From Ascaphus truei (taxonomy: Eukaryota > Chordata > Amphibia > Anura > Ascaphidae), in assembly GCA_036426205.1 (NCBI GenBank), contig CM071568.1, forward strand, positions 43,784,841-43,848,840: a stretch of DNA of 64,000 nt. The letters are read 5' to 3'. Under the pieces are notes generated by a model. The model worked only from the letters and a program-made list of their open reading frames with translations. It did no database searches and was not told where the DNA came from. The position numbers and the translations under genes were made by a program. Positions 44,700 through 57,140 of the stretch are shown piece by piece (position 1 is the stretch's first letter; each line of letters begins with the position of its first letter).

Positions 44700-46588
44700 C
44701 AAAACTTATTTGGTAGTGAATAATTATCACTGCTACCTAGATGTTAAAGTAAATCTACAGTTTTTTGTTGTACAGTGTTGTTTGTTATCGTAGTTCCACT
44801 TTATTTTAATTTAAAATATTTAATTTCTCTGAAATGGTTCAAGCACATTGTCTGAAAATGTAGTACAAGTTGCTAAATAATAAATTTAATTTTTTGTATC
44901 AAGAATCCGGTCAATGAGATATACTGTTGATTTTTTTAAATCACTTAAAAATCACAACAACAATTCCGAAGATGGGATCTGCACCAATTTGGTTCAAACT
45001 TCTATTAGCTAAGTTAGGATGGCATAAAGGAACCCTCAAAGTTTAATCAGAATCGGTCAAGGCATATGGCCTGTGCAGAGAGAAACAACGAAGAAAAAAA
45101 CAGAGCAACAAACACCCAAAGTGGCCACAAAATCTAGTTGAAGTCTTCACTTCACTTCACTCGCTCATCCAATAACCATTTCAGATATGTGTATTGCTTA
45201 GAGTACATGGTTTAAGGTAGAAAAGCACAGAGTAAAACTTAAGGAAAATAGACAACCATAAGAGATCTTGACTGAAGAGTATAAACCCATTCATTCGCTG
45301 CATTGTTTGGCATTCCCCTCTCATATCGACTAATTCTCCTTTTATTTGCATATAGAAGACACTGCTGAAAATTCATTAAAACTCAATTTTTTTTGGTTCA
45401 CTTTCTCTTTGACGTTCTCTCAATCTTATGCAAATCAATGGAAAATGAAGATATCCCCCACATTTTCAACCACATTTCCCTGAAGAGTTTTTAGATGTTG
45501 ACCATTTTGGCCCCTCTGGTTACAAATACACAGATTCTTGATACAAAGCATTACATGTATTATTTAGCCCCTGCTTGGAAAGGTTACTCGACTCACCTTT
45601 CCCAGAAAGCCCAGGGGAAAAAAGCATTTTCCCTTGGTTCTGGGGAAGGTGAAGCCGTGGGCATCCACAGCAGCTCCCCATTTGTCTATGTGCTGCCCAT
45701 ACCTACTTTCCTCCGGTTGGGGATTCCTACCATCTGTTTCCACCAACAATGCCTGGCTGAGGAAAACATAAGGTGGGCTACATCTCTACTAGAGAGTTTT
45801 TACTGTATATTTTTTAATCCTTTTGTGATAAAAACTTGCAGTATACTGTAGCAGCCGGAATATTGTGGAAAGAAGAATATATACAGGTGTACAGATGTAG
45901 CCAGATTTACTGTCCTCTGCACTGTGCATGAACAAGCAAAATTCAGTAATGCCAGGGACAGTGTCTGCTACGATTGAGCAGCGGGGGGGTGGTAAGATTT
46001 GGAATGGGACCCCCCGTGGCATTAATCCTTTGGTGCTGCCACCACGCCACGAGAAAACTAATCTTTGCTACATATGTCGCCGCCATGATTGCTCCCGCTG
46101 GCGCGTTGCAGAGGGACACACACACAATGCACCAGCGAGAGCAGATAACATTTGGACAAATACGCAGCGAGGGACAATCTGTAGCTTGATTTTTGCTGCT
46201 ATCACAGAATGCACCATCACCCCATGAGCGGCACTGCCCGAGATTTGTTATTTTATTGTCATATTTTGAACCAGAAAATGGTACTCCAAGGCACTGCAGC
46301 TTTGCATTGGTAGCTGACCGCAAATAACACTTTTGTAACGAAGTAGAAAACCCTACAGTATGTGCTAAACCTCTAACACTTATAATTGAAGGAAGAAATA
46401 ATAAACCAAAAGGAAGAACATTTCTCTCAGGCAGAGGGAAGAAGTGTAAGATCAGACAGCTCGATCGCTCCTCTTTACTGCCTTTAACCGAGCTCCTTTG
46501 TACATAAGTAATAAGTCATACACCCAAACCATTCATCGTATGCTTTGCTATAATGAACAGTCACACTTTCCCTAAAAAAAATTGGGGG
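44700..46588. other. Unassigned sequence, 1.9 kb
   Basis: No gene recognised. The GC-richer patch at 45960-46240 has overlapping short open frames on both strands without recognisable motifs. Confidence 0.45.
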
Positions 46589-47127
46589 TGTAAGAGATGT
46601 GTGCAGAGGTATGCAATGGAGACAGTTTTTAAGGTGAAATTAAAGGCTTTATTGGCTGTTCCTCTAAACAATACAGCAAACAAAAATATACCTAAAACAA
46701 TAAACACCTAACACTGTGTAAAGGCTAACTTACTTCCCCAGTCTCACTCTGCAAGGTTGGGGGGAAAAGCCCATTACCCACTTATCACCCCCAAAATCTC
46801 AGTTGGTACCTTAACACAGGTGGACCTTCAGGTCAGTGGTGTCTGGGTAGGTGTCTGCTTGATGTTGCAGGCATAGAGGTCTGGTGCCCTTGTGTCTTTC
46901 TCTCAGGACACAGCCCTCCTTTTCCTCCTGTCAGCTCCCTTGTGAGCTAAGGAATCTCCCTCCTTTTCCTTCTGTCAGCTCTCTTGTGAGCTAAGGAATT
47001 CCTTTCCTGTTACTCAGACCAGGCTTTTTCTAACAGTCCTAATCAGCCAGGTGGAGTCTGGTTCATTGTCTGTGCAATTAACCAGCACACTGCTAGATTT
47101 AGAGGCAGTTTCTCTCCGATAGTGACA
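46589..47127 (-). mobile_element. 3' LTR of the coiled-coil LTR element
   Basis: On the minus strand it starts TGTCACTATC and ends TCTCTTACA, 539 bp. It matches 60277-60813 throughout, with substitutions and a few indels. The AATAAAGCC polyadenylation signal lies near its minus-strand 3' end (about 46645). The bases just upstream on the minus strand (AAACAGGGGAGGTATG, about 47129-47147) contain a short polypurine tract, as expected before a 3' LTR. Confidence 0.8.
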
Positions 47128-47466
47128 TATTACATACCTCCCCTGTTTGTGGGAAGCTCAGGCTTACCACGGCCAAACCCTATCCTTCCACTCTCCCCCG
47201 AGATATCTCTGCGGCTCGAATGAGAGTGGATGGAGTATGAAAACCCATAGTCCCACAGGGATTGGATCCCTTTATCCAGGTTATTAGTGTCTCCTCCAGA
47301 AGGTGCTTGAGATCAGCACTCCTCAGTCACTCGAGGAGGACTTTTTCCAAGTACAGTCTTTCTACTGACCACGTTGGCATGAGATTTCCCCTGCGTCGGG
47401 CAATCCTCTCTTTGTAGGCAGACTGCATGACGACAGTCGCAGAGCGTTTACATAAATAGCTTTCTC
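47128..47466 (-). other. Non-coding region between coiled-coil gene and 3' LTR
   Basis: Follows the stop codon at 47467-47469 on the minus strand. It includes a polypurine-like AGGGGAGG next to the LTR. No coding potential. Confidence 0.6.
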
Positions 47467-47618
47467 TCACCATCTTTCCATGGACTCTAATTTAGCATTA
47501 AACATCCATTCCTTGTAACCCTTGCTCACGTCTTGCAAAGCCTCTGTCAGCTTACTTTTAAATTCTGTCTGATGTCTGGAATCTATTTCTACTATCCTAG
47601 ACTCATGCCATTTCATGG
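47467..47618 (-). pseudogene. C-terminal end of the LTR-borne coiled-coil gene
   Basis: About 50 codons ending SMERW and a TGA stop at 47467. The frame is in phase with the coiled-coil frame at 57258-59936 once the Tigger insertion and one TA copy are removed, so it is the severed C-terminus of the same gene. The sequence (EFKSKLTEALQDV) is helical and charged like the rest. Confidence 0.75.
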
Positions 47619-48020
47619 TACAGGTAAACCCCGTTATAACACGGTCCTCGGGGTCCACCCCGAGACCACTGCGTTAGTAACGGGGTCGCGCTATTTTTTT
47701 TTTTTTTTTAATGGCCGCCGCGCGCCTGATCGGGAGGGAGTTAATTAAATAAATAAAAAAAAAGTTTTAAAAAAATGGCGGCGATTCATCCCTCCTCCCT
47801 CCCCACCCCCAGGGCTGCCTCTGTCCAGCCTCATCTGCCCCTCACAGGGAGGGGGGATCCCCCATAGAGACCTGCCCCCCTCCTTCTCCCTCCCAGCCCC
47901 CCTCCCTCTCCCTCCCAGCCCCCTCCCAGCCCCCTCCCAGCCTCCTGGTTTTGCGGTGCATGGCAACGTGTGTCTGTGTCCTCCCAGCCAGATCTTCTTC
48001 TTCTTCTGCTGCTGCTGCCG

Positions 48021-48360
48021 CGGGACAGGAGATGGGAGGGGGGATGCCCCTCCGGTCCCGGCTTCCCCCTGTCACCGCGGGACAGGAGATGGGAGGGGGG
48101 ATGCCCCTCCGGTCCCGGCTTCCCCCTGTCACCGCGGGACAGGAGATGGGGAGGGGGGATGCCCCTCCGGTCCCCGCTTCAACCTGTCACCGCGGGACAG
48201 GAGATGGGAGGGGGGATGCCCCTCCGGTCCCCGCTTCAACCTGTCACCGCGGGACAGGAGATGGGGAGGGGGGATGCCCCTCCGGTCCCCGCTTCAACCT
48301 GTCACCGCGGGACAGGAGATGGGAGGGGGGATGCCCCTCCGTTGTCCCCGCTTCCTGCGC
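48021..48360. repeat. Tandem repeat, six units of 57-58 bp
   Basis: Units start at 48021, 48078, 48135, 48193, 48250 and 48308, each beginning CGGGACAGGAGATGGG and ending CCTGTCACCG. Because 57 is divisible by three, long repetitive open frames appear on the + strand; the 58-bp units break each frame in turn. These are not genes. Confidence 0.95.
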
Positions 48361-48379
48361 AGGAGGAGGGGGGGGGCGA

Positions 48380-48700
48380 GAGCGGGTGTTGGTGCTGGTG
48401 TGTGTAAGTGTGTGAGTGTGTGTAAGTGTCTGTGAGTGTGTGAGAGTGTGTGTAAGTGTCTGTGAGTGTCTGTGAGTGTGCGTAAGTGAGTGTAAGTGTG
48501 TGTAAGTGTCTGTGAGTGTGCGTAAGTGTGTGTAAGTGTGTGTAAGTGTCTGTGAGTGTGTGTAAGTGTGTGTAAGTGTGTGTAAGTGTCTGTGAGTGTG
48601 CGTAAGTGTGTGTAAGTGTCTGTGAGTATGTGTAAGTGTGTGTAAGTGTGTGTAAGTGTCTGTGAGTGTGCGTAAGTGTGTGTAAGTGTGTGTAAGTGAT
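48380..48700. repeat. (GTGTGTAAGTGTCTGTGAGT)n array
   Basis: GT-rich minisatellite of GTGTGTAA, GTGTCTGTGA and GTGTGCGTAA words. It has the same unit type as 52994-53515, and the two would be contiguous if the inverted copy between them were absent. It ends abruptly at about 48700. Confidence 0.9.
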
Positions 48701-51700
48701 ATGCTCATTGCTCACACTGGGACACATGCACCTGCTCACACTGCACACACTGACACCCATTCTCAGCAACGACACTACACCACACTCGTGACTCAACCCT
48801 GCGCCACAAGCAGCCACTACACCTGCTCATTGCGCACCAGCACCACTGCTCAAACACTGATTCACACTGCACACACACTCTGACTCATTAGCTCACAAAC
48901 TGCACCACTTGCCACACGGCCTCACTGCTCAACATTGACATCACAACTGACACCCAGCCGACTCATCACAACTGCACCCACAACTGCTTACAACTGGACA
49001 CACACACTGCACACTGCACACACACACACCACACCACAGCAATGGTACCCGTAACCCAACCTGCTGTGAGTGCCCTTCTCACATATACAACACCCCTCCA
49101 AGGCCCAGGGAAAAGGGTGTCGACGTTCCGGTGTGACCCCCTCCCCTTGCATCTTTTAAGTTCTTTTAAGTAATATATCTCACAACGAAACTTGAGATGA
49201 ATGCTGGATCGGAGGAGGTGGAGTATTCATTCTGTCTCTACCGTTTCCTGGGAAAGCTGCTGTGCTTGAGAAAAACTTCGCTAAGCCATGACGCAGTCCC
49301 AGCAAAGCGTTTTCCCTGGCTTTATTTCAATACATTTCAAAATTTTTTTAATTGCCTTCTTTGTTTACTGTAAAATTTCTTCAGGATCTTTACTGAAGAA
49401 CTGTGCGTCTGACCTCGCGTCAATGCCCACAGCTATAATTCTGGCAAGTACAAAGTTCACAAGCAGCTCTCGCAGTGCTCTCAGGTTGCCCAGAGGCTGG
49501 TGGAGTGATAGGATGGCCGTTTTGCAGCGCGGGGGGAGGAATGGGAGGCTGAGGTTGGATAGTTAGGTTGTGTGTGGTGGGAAGGATTGGAGGGGGGGGC
49601 GGTATTTTGGCAGGGGGCGGACTCGCGCTGCGGCTGAGTGGGGGCAGGACGGACCCTGCGCTAACGGCGTACCCGTTAACTCGTCTGCGCATGGCCCTGT
49701 GCTGCGGGGGGGGCGGTTAGCGGTCTCGGAGACTGTGCTTACCTGCTGCTCCAAAGCACACAAGCAGCAACATCCCGACAGCGATCACTTTATGATGAAA
49801 CTTTGCAGGCACCCCTCACTTCGCCGTGCGCGTGCGCATGCGCCGTGCGGCTCGTGAGTGTGGATGTTGCCTGACAGTTCCCTTCTATCCTCTGCGGTTC
49901 GTCGGTGTAATGACCCAGCGGGTCATGTGACGTCACGGCAGGCAACGTGACCCGCGGGGTCATTTACACCAAAAGTGCCACAAACATGACATTAAAGTTG
50001 TTAAAACTATTAAAAAAATGAATAAAAAAAATTAACACAAATGAGTGATTCACTATACTGACCCTGTATAATAAAAAAAAAAAATACTGCTACTGGATAA
50101 TCAAACATTGTAATAAAGTGACACGTACACACACCTCTGACCCCTCTGCCATTTAATCATCAACACACTGTGCTGTCGAGGCTTGGTTAAAAAATCTAAC
50201 TGTTAATCAGGTACTGTACTAAGCCTCCAGATCAGTTGTTAAAAAAGCCTCAGGTTTTACCACACAGGAAAAACTGAAGACCCAGGCAGGTAGAAATGGC
50301 GGAAACTTCAACCAAACGTAAGAGGTGTACTATGTCAAAGAAAAAAAATGGCTGCGGTTGACAGAATAAAATCTGGAGTCACGCAAACAACAGTGGCTAG
50401 AGACTAGGACTGAAGGAGTGCTACAGTTCGCGGATGGAAAAAGGAGGAGGAAACTTGTTGGCAGTAAAATCATAGAAACAGACGATGGAATGAAAGCGTA
50501 ATGTTGCTGGTGATGACCTAAAGACAGCCAGTTGGATAAAGCTGTTTTCAGTGGTTTGTCCCAGAAAGATCTGAAGGGATACCTCTGTCTGGACCCCATC
50601 TGCAAACGCAAACCAAAAGTTTCAACAGCCAATTCACGGCAATGCTTCAACCTCTTCGCGGCAAGTAGTGGATGGCAGATCGCTTTAAAAGGCGGACATG
50701 GAATAAGTAAAACCGCTATATCAGGAGAGATACGGTCAGCTGACGATGAAGCTGCATGCACGTACCTGCCCAACTTCAAGAGATATGAAGATGCGTGGCA
50801 TACCGCAGAACAGGTTTATTAACTGCGATGAGACCGGACTGTGTTTCAAATGCACCGAATACCCATCTGGCCTGTAAGAAGGATGACCAGCGTGCACCAA
50901 GGCTTTAAACAAATGAAAGACAGAGTGACTGTATTTTTTGTGTGAACCAATCTGGAATCACAAACTGAAGGCCACTTTGTATTGGCAAGTTTAAGTCGCC
51001 GCGTGCTTCCACATGTGAACATGGGTTACTATGCCTTTTGCGTATGACTTTAGCAGAAATGCCTGGATGATAGCCAGTATTTTCGAAAGGTGGTTTCATC
51101 AACAGTTTGTACCAGAGGTCAGTAAAAACTTACGTCAACAAAGGCTGGATACAAAAGCTTGTTGTTACTGACAACTGCCCTGCACATCCCCCGGCCGATA
51201 GCCTAATAGCCGAGATGGAAAAATAAGGGTCAGCTACTTGCCCAAGAAACACGACATCCAAATACAGGCCGCTTGATCAAGGCATTATTGCAAACCTAAG
51301 ATGAACTTTCGGAAAACAAAATACATCGAATAATCACAAGTGAAGATTTCTGTTATATCTTTTTAAAGAAAATGAATCTAAAAGAAGTTTTTTTTTATTG
51401 GTGGCGAAGCTGGGAAGCGGTCACACAAATGTGGCATTGCGAAATGTTGCGAAAACATAACAGGTGCACGTCCTGTGCCGGCTGAGCGGAACTCGCCCAG
51501 GGACAGTGAGGACGATGCTGATTTTGAGGGGTTTACGGAGGAAAGAAGTCGCGCCCGCAAATCAGTTACTTGCAAACTAGTGTGAACGAAGGCCTCACAA
51601 GGCAGGAAATTGCCAATGCCGAACGAGTCATGGAACGTTCATTGATACGGAAAGTGGGGGGGGTACAATGACTCTTGGGTCGATGGGGACAGCAGCTGTC

Positions 51701-52993
51701 CTACTCATGAACATATGACGGGCTCGGAAATCATTCAAAGCCTTACAAGTGAAAATACTGATCTGGATACTAACAGAAGACGATGAGGATGAGGAACCAG
51801 AACCGCCACCAAAGATACTGAGGCGCTGGTGGGATACAAACAGGACTTCAATTTCTAGAGTCAGAAAAAGTAGATTCTATAACAATCCTACAATTAAAAA
51901 GAATCATTGAAACGTGAAAAAGAAGAAAAGAGATGCACTGAAAAGACAACACTTGATAGTTTTTTAAAGTGTAATCTCCAGCTGGTTTTATTACAGTATG
52001 TCAGTACAGTATGTTTTGTTTTGTACAGTTGTTACATGAGACAGAGTGCATTACACGGTTTTTCAGACTGTTTGTGCTGTTATATACAGTGCATAACTAC
52101 AGTATATCAGTGTGTTTTTGTGTGTTCAGTACTTTATTTACAGTACAGTATTTATGAGAAATGAACAACACGACAATTGGTGTTTTAAATACAGTACTTT
52201 ATTGTTCAATGCATCAATAAATGTGTTAATACTGTACGATTGTGCATTTTCTGTATATTTTCATTCTACTGTTGATGTTTAAACACACACTTAAAAGCAC
52301 ACTCCAACACACACTTACACACACACTTACACACACTTAACACACACGTACACACAACTTACGCCAATAACAGAAACTACACACATCACACATTACACAC
52401 ACTTACGCACACTCACAGACACTTACACACACTCACACAACACTACACACATTACACACCACTCACAGACACTTACACACACTTACCACACCTCCCAGAC
52501 AACTTACACACACTTACAACACACTACACACACCCACAGCACTTACACCACACCACTTACACACACTTACCACACTCACAGCCCCCCAGACTTACACACA
52601 CTTACACACAACGTACAACACACTCACAGACACTTACACACACTTACGCACACTCACATACACTTACACACAACTCACAACACACTTACACACCATTACG
52701 CACACTACAAAGACACTTACCACACCACTCACACACACTTGACACACACTACACACACTCACAGACACTTACACACCACTTACGCACACTCACAGACACT
52801 TTACACCACCACACTCACACAACAACTTACACCCCACACTTACGCACCACACTCACAGACACTTACACACCACTCACCACACACTTACACACACTTACAC
52901 CACACTCACAGACAACTTACCCACACCCTTACGCACATCACCCAGACCACTTACACCACACTCACCACACACACTTACCACACACCTTATCCC
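48700..52993 (+). repeat. Inverted, indel-rich copy of 52994-57130
   Basis: This is the reverse complement of the right half of the Tigger: degraded CA array, GC-rich 5' region (49800-49990), transposase (50296-52164) and CA array (52265-52990). Differences from the right half are mostly single-base indels, in the microsatellite too, where the repeats become irregular (CACCACACC for CACACACA). The mirror point is near CCCGGG at 52991. The left TIR is not mirrored. Confidence 0.85.
50296..52164 (+). pseudogene. Tigger transposase, inverted copy, many frameshifts
   Basis: Begins ATGGCGGAAACTTCAACC, as the minus-strand copy does, and ends at the matching TGA. Recognisable pieces such as GISKTAISGEIRSADDEAA, CDETGL and GFTEE occur in changing frames. 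In the first of these it keeps an A that the minus-strand copy has lost. The number of one-base indels is more than expected from decay alone and fits sequencing noise. Confidence 0.75.
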
Positions 52994-53515
52994 GGGTGTG
53001 ATAAGTGTGTATGTTTGTAAGTGTGATGTGAGTGTGTGTAAGTGATCTGTGAGTGTGCGTAAGTGTGTGTAAGTGTCTGTGAGTGTGTAAGTGTGTGTAA
53101 TGCTATGGTGTGAGTGGTCGTTGTGTGTAAGTGTCTGTGAGTGTCGAGTGTGTGTAAGTGTGTGTGAGTGTGTTAGTGTAGTGTACTGTGGTGTGCGTAA
53201 GTGTGTGATGGTAAGTCGTGGTGTGTGAAGTGTTTGTGAAGTGTGTTAAGTGTCTGTGAGTGTGCGTAAGTGTGTGTAAGTGTCTGTGAGTGTGTGAGTG
53301 TGTGTAAGTGTGTGTGTAGTGTGTGTAAGTGTCTGTGAGTGTGTGTAAGTGTGTGTAAGTGTGTGTGAGTGTGTGTAAGTGTCTGTGAGTGTGCGTAAGT
53401 GTGTGTAAGTGTGTGAGTGTGTGTAAGTGTCTGTTAGTGTGCGTAAGTGTGTGTAAGTGTGTGTAAGTGTGTGTAAGTGTGTGTAAGTGTGTGTGAGTGT
53501 GCTTAAGTGTGTGTT
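52265..53515. repeat. Mirror-image CA/GT microsatellite at the Tigger centre
   Basis: CA-rich with TTACACAC units from 52265 to about 52990, then GT-rich GTGTGTAAGTGTC units from about 52997 to 53515. The first half is irregular, the second mostly regular after about 53230. Threonine/histidine-rich open frames here are repeat artefacts. Confidence 0.9.
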
Positions 53516-53632
53516 TAAAACATCAACAGTAGAATGAAAAATACAGAAAATGCACAATCGTACAGTATTAACACATTTATTGATGCATTGAACAATAAAG
53601 TACTGTATTTAAAACACCAATTGTCGTGTTGT

Positions 53633-55509
53633 TCATTTCTCATAAATACTGTACTGTAAATAAAGTACTGAACACACAAAAAACACACTGTATACTGTAG
53701 TATGCACTGTATATACAGCACATACAGTACTGAAAACCGTGTAATGCACTCTGTGCTCATGTAACAACTGTACAAAACAAAACATACTGTACTGAACATA
53801 CTGTAATAAAACCAGCTGGAGATTACACTTTAAAAAACTATCAAGTGTTGTCTGTTTCAGTGCATCTCTTTTCTTCTTTTTCACGATTTCAATGATTCTT
53901 TTTAATTGTAGGATTGTTATAGAATCGACGTTTTCTGACTCTAGAAATTGAAGTCCTGTTTGTAATCCCACCAGCGCCTCAGTGATCTTTGGTGGCGGTT
54001 CTGGTTCCTCATCCTCATCGTCTTCTGTAGTATCCAGATCAGTATTTTCACTTGTAAGGCTTTGAATGATTTCCGAGCCCGTCATATGTTCATGAGTAGG
54101 ACAGCTGCTGTCCCCATCGACCCAAGAGTCAATTGTAGCCCCACTTTCCGTATCAATGAACGGTTCCATGACTCGTTCGGCATTGGCAATTTCCTGCTCT
54201 GTGAGGCCTTCGTTCACATAGTTTGCAAGTAACTGATTTGCGGCGGCGACTTCTTCCTCCGTAAACCCCTCAAAATCAGCATCGTCCTCACTGTCACTGG
54301 CGAGTTCGGCGTCAGCCGGCACAGGACGTGCACCTGTTATGTTTCGCCAACATTTCGCAATGCACATTTGTGTGACCGCTTCCCAAGCTTCGCCACCAAT
54401 ATAAAAAACTTCTTTTAGATTCATTTTCTTTAAAAATGATATAACAGAATCTTCACTTGTGATTATTCGATGTATTATTGTTTTCCGAAAGTTCATCTTA
54501 AAGGTTGCAATAATGCCTTGATCAAGCGGCTGTATTTTGGATGTCGTGTTCTTGGGCAAGTAGCTGACCCTTATTTTTCCATCTCGGCTTATTAGGCTAT
54601 CGGCCGGGGGATGTGCAGGGCAGTTGTCAAGTAACAACAAAGCTTTTGTATCCAGCCTTTGTTGACGTAAGTTTTTACGGACCTCTGGTACAAACTGTTG
54701 ATGAAACCACCTTTCGAAAATACTGGCAGTCATCCAGGCATTTCTGCTAAAGTCATACGCAAAAGGCATAGTACCCATGTTCACATGGTGGAAGCACCGC
54801 GGCGACTTAAACTTGCCAATACAAAGTGGCTTCAGTTTGTGATTTCCAGATTGGTTCACACAAAAAAGTACAGTCACTCTGTCTTTCATTTGTTTAAAGC
54901 CTTGTGCACGCTGGTCATCCTTCTTACAGGCCAGAGTGGTATTCGGTAGCATTTTGAAACACAGTCCGGTCTCATCGCAGTTATAAACCTGTTCTGCGGT
55001 ATAGCCACCATCTTCAATTATCTCTTGAAGTTGGGCAGGGTACGTGCATGCAGCTTCATCGTCAGCTGACCGTATCTCTCCTGATATAGCGGTTTACTTA
55101 TTCCATGTCGCCTTTTAAAGCGATCTAGCCATCCACTACTTGCCGCGAAGGAGGTTGAAGCATTGCCGTGAAGTTGGCTGTGAAACTTTTTGGTTTGCGT
55201 TTGCAGATGGGGTCCAGACAGAGGTATGCCTTCAGATCTTTCTGGGACAAACCACTGAAAAACAGCTTTATCCAACTGGCTGTCTTTAGGTTCACGCAAA
55301 CGATTACGCTTCAGTCCATCGTCTGTTTCTATGGATTTTACTGCATCACGAAGTTTCTCCTCCTCCTTTTTCCATCCGCGAACTGTAGACTCCTTCAGTC
55401 CTAGGTCTCTAGCCACTTTGGTTTGCGTGACTCCAGATTTTATTCTGTCAAGCGCAGCAATTTTTTCTTTGACAGTAAACCTCTTACGTTTGGTTGAAGT
55501 TTCCGCCAT
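53633..55509 (-). pseudogene. Tigger-type transposase, one frameshift from intact
   Basis: DDE transposase of the pogo/Tigger family (CENP-B/jerky related), which cuts and pastes the element in the nucleus. It starts MAETSTKRKRF at 55509. An N-terminal helix-turn-helix (KIAALDRIKSGVTQTKVARDLG) is followed by a CENPB-type domain with FKRRHGISK. A one-base deletion in an A run near 55093-55095 shifts the frame; the inverted copy keeps the extra A. Downstream the frame is open for about 480 codons with all three catalytic aspartates: CDETGL (about 54975), LLLLDNCPAHP (about 54640) and PLDQGIIATFK (about 54520). An acidic C-terminal region ends in QTTLDSFL, a PCNA-interacting (PIP) box-like motif also known in pogo transposase. 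The last 50 codons run into repeats. Confidence 0.9.
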
Positions 55510-55849
55510 TTCTACCTGCCTGGGGTCTTCAGTTTTTTCCTAGTGTTGAAAACCTGAGGCTTTTAACAACTGATCTGGAGGGCTTAAGTACAGTACCTGA
55601 GTACAGTATGTATTTTACCAGCTCTCAGACAGCACAGTGTGTTGTATGATTAAAATGGCAGAGGGGTCAGAGGTGTGTGTACGTGTCACTTTATTACAAT
55701 GTTTGATTATACAGTACAGTATTTTTTTTTTTATTATACAGGGTACAGTATATGTGATCACTTCATTTGTGTTAATTTTTATTCAATTTTTAATAGTTTT
55801 AACAAACTTTAATGTCATGTTTGTGCAACTTTAACTGGTGTAAAATGAC

Positions 55850-55990
55850 CCCGCGGGGTCACGTTGCCATGCCGTGACGTCACATGACCCCGCTGGGTCA
55901 TTACACGACGAACCGCAGAGGAGCAGAGGGAACTGGCAGGCAACATCCACACCTCACGAGCCGCACGGCGCATGCGCACGCGCACGGCGA
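55850..55990 (-). promoter_or_regulatory. CRE and NRF1-like sites 5' of the Tigger transposase
   Basis: TGACGTCA at 55875-55882 and GCGCATGCGC at 55968-55977 lie about 370-470 bp upstream of the transposase ATG, in a GC-rich patch with GCACGCGC repeats. Palindromic TGACCCCGCGGGGTCA surrounds the CRE. CRE and NRF1 sites are typical of GC-rich, TATA-less promoters. The role is inferred. Confidence 0.5.
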
Positions 55991-56713
55991 ACGTGAGGGG
56001 TGCCTGCATAAGTTTCATAAAGTGATCGCTGTCGGGATGTGCTGCTTTGGAGACAGGTAAGCACAGTCTCCGGAAGACCGCTAACCGCCCCCCGCCGCAG
56101 CACAGGGCCCTCGCGCAGCAGTACAGGGCCCGCCGTAGCGCAGGGTCGTCCTGCCACTCAGCCGCAGCGCAGTGCCCCGCCACCCCCCCACAGCACAATG
56201 ACGTCCCACCCCCCGCCCCAAGCCGTAACACCAACCTACCTCCACCTACCTGCCCCCCCGCGCTGCACCGGGCCATCCTATCAGCCCACACAGCCTGGGC
56301 ACACTGAGAGACTGGCGAGAGCTGCTGAACTTTTACTGCCAGAATTATAGCTGTGGGCATTGCGCAGTCAGACGCACAGGTCTTCAGTAAAGAATCATGA
56401 AATTTATCAGTAAACAAAGAAGGCAAATTAAAATAAGATTTTGAAATGTATGTGAAATAAAGCCAGGGAAAACATTTGCTGGCTGCTCATGGCTAGCGAT
56501 TTTCAGCAGCAGCAGCTTTCCCAAGGAAAGGTAGAACAGAAGGATACCTCCAACTCCTCCATCCCAGGCATTCATCTCAAAGTTCATTGGAGATAATTAC
56601 TTAAAAAGAACTTAAAAATGAGAGGGGAGGGGGACACACCGGACGCTCGGACACCCTTTCCCTTGGCTGTGAGGGGGTTAATGTTGAAGAGGCACCACAG
56701 AGGTTGGGTTACC

Positions 56714-57140
56714 TTGCTGTGTGTGTGTGTGTGTGTGTGCAGTGTGCAGTGTGTGTCAGTGTGAGCAGTGTGTGTGCAGTGTGAGCAGTGTGCAGTGTGT
56801 GTCAGTGTGAGCAATGAGCAGTGTGTCAGTGTGTGCAGTGTGAGCAATGAGCAGAGTGTGTGTCAGTGTGAATCAGTGTGAGCAGTGTGTGCAGTGTGCG
56901 CAATGAGCAGTGTGTGTGCAGTGAGCAGTGTGTGTGCAGTGTGTGTCAGTGTGAGCAGTGTGCAGTGTGTGTCAGTGTGAGCAATGAGCAGTGTGTCAGT
57001 GTGTGCAGTGTGAGCAATGAGCAGTGTGTGTGCAGTGTGTGTCAGTGTGAGCATTGTGTGCAGTGTGCGCAATGAGCAGTGTGTGTGCAGTGAGCAGTGT
57101 GTGTGCAGTGAGAGTGTGTGCAGTGTGTGCAGTGTGTGCA
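56714..57140. repeat. (GTGTGCAGTGTGAGCA)n array
   Basis: GT-rich repeat of GTGTGCAGT, GTGAGCAGT and GTGTGTCAGT words, next to an A/T homopolymer stretch and the right TIR of the Tigger. Its complement appears, irregularly, at 48705-49050. Confidence 0.9.

Noticed and set aside
45495..46323. Overlapping open frames of 60-126 codons on both strands
   Set aside because: No motifs, no splice context and mutual overlap; treated as chance frames.
48021..48360. Regularly spaced repeats considered as a CRISPR array
   Set aside because: Units are contiguous 57-58-bp tandem repeats without unique spacers, in eukaryotic transposon DNA.
48244..48817. Thr/His-rich open frames, also at 52739-53020, 53246-53557 and 56863-57141
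   Set aside because: Translations of GT/CA microsatellites.
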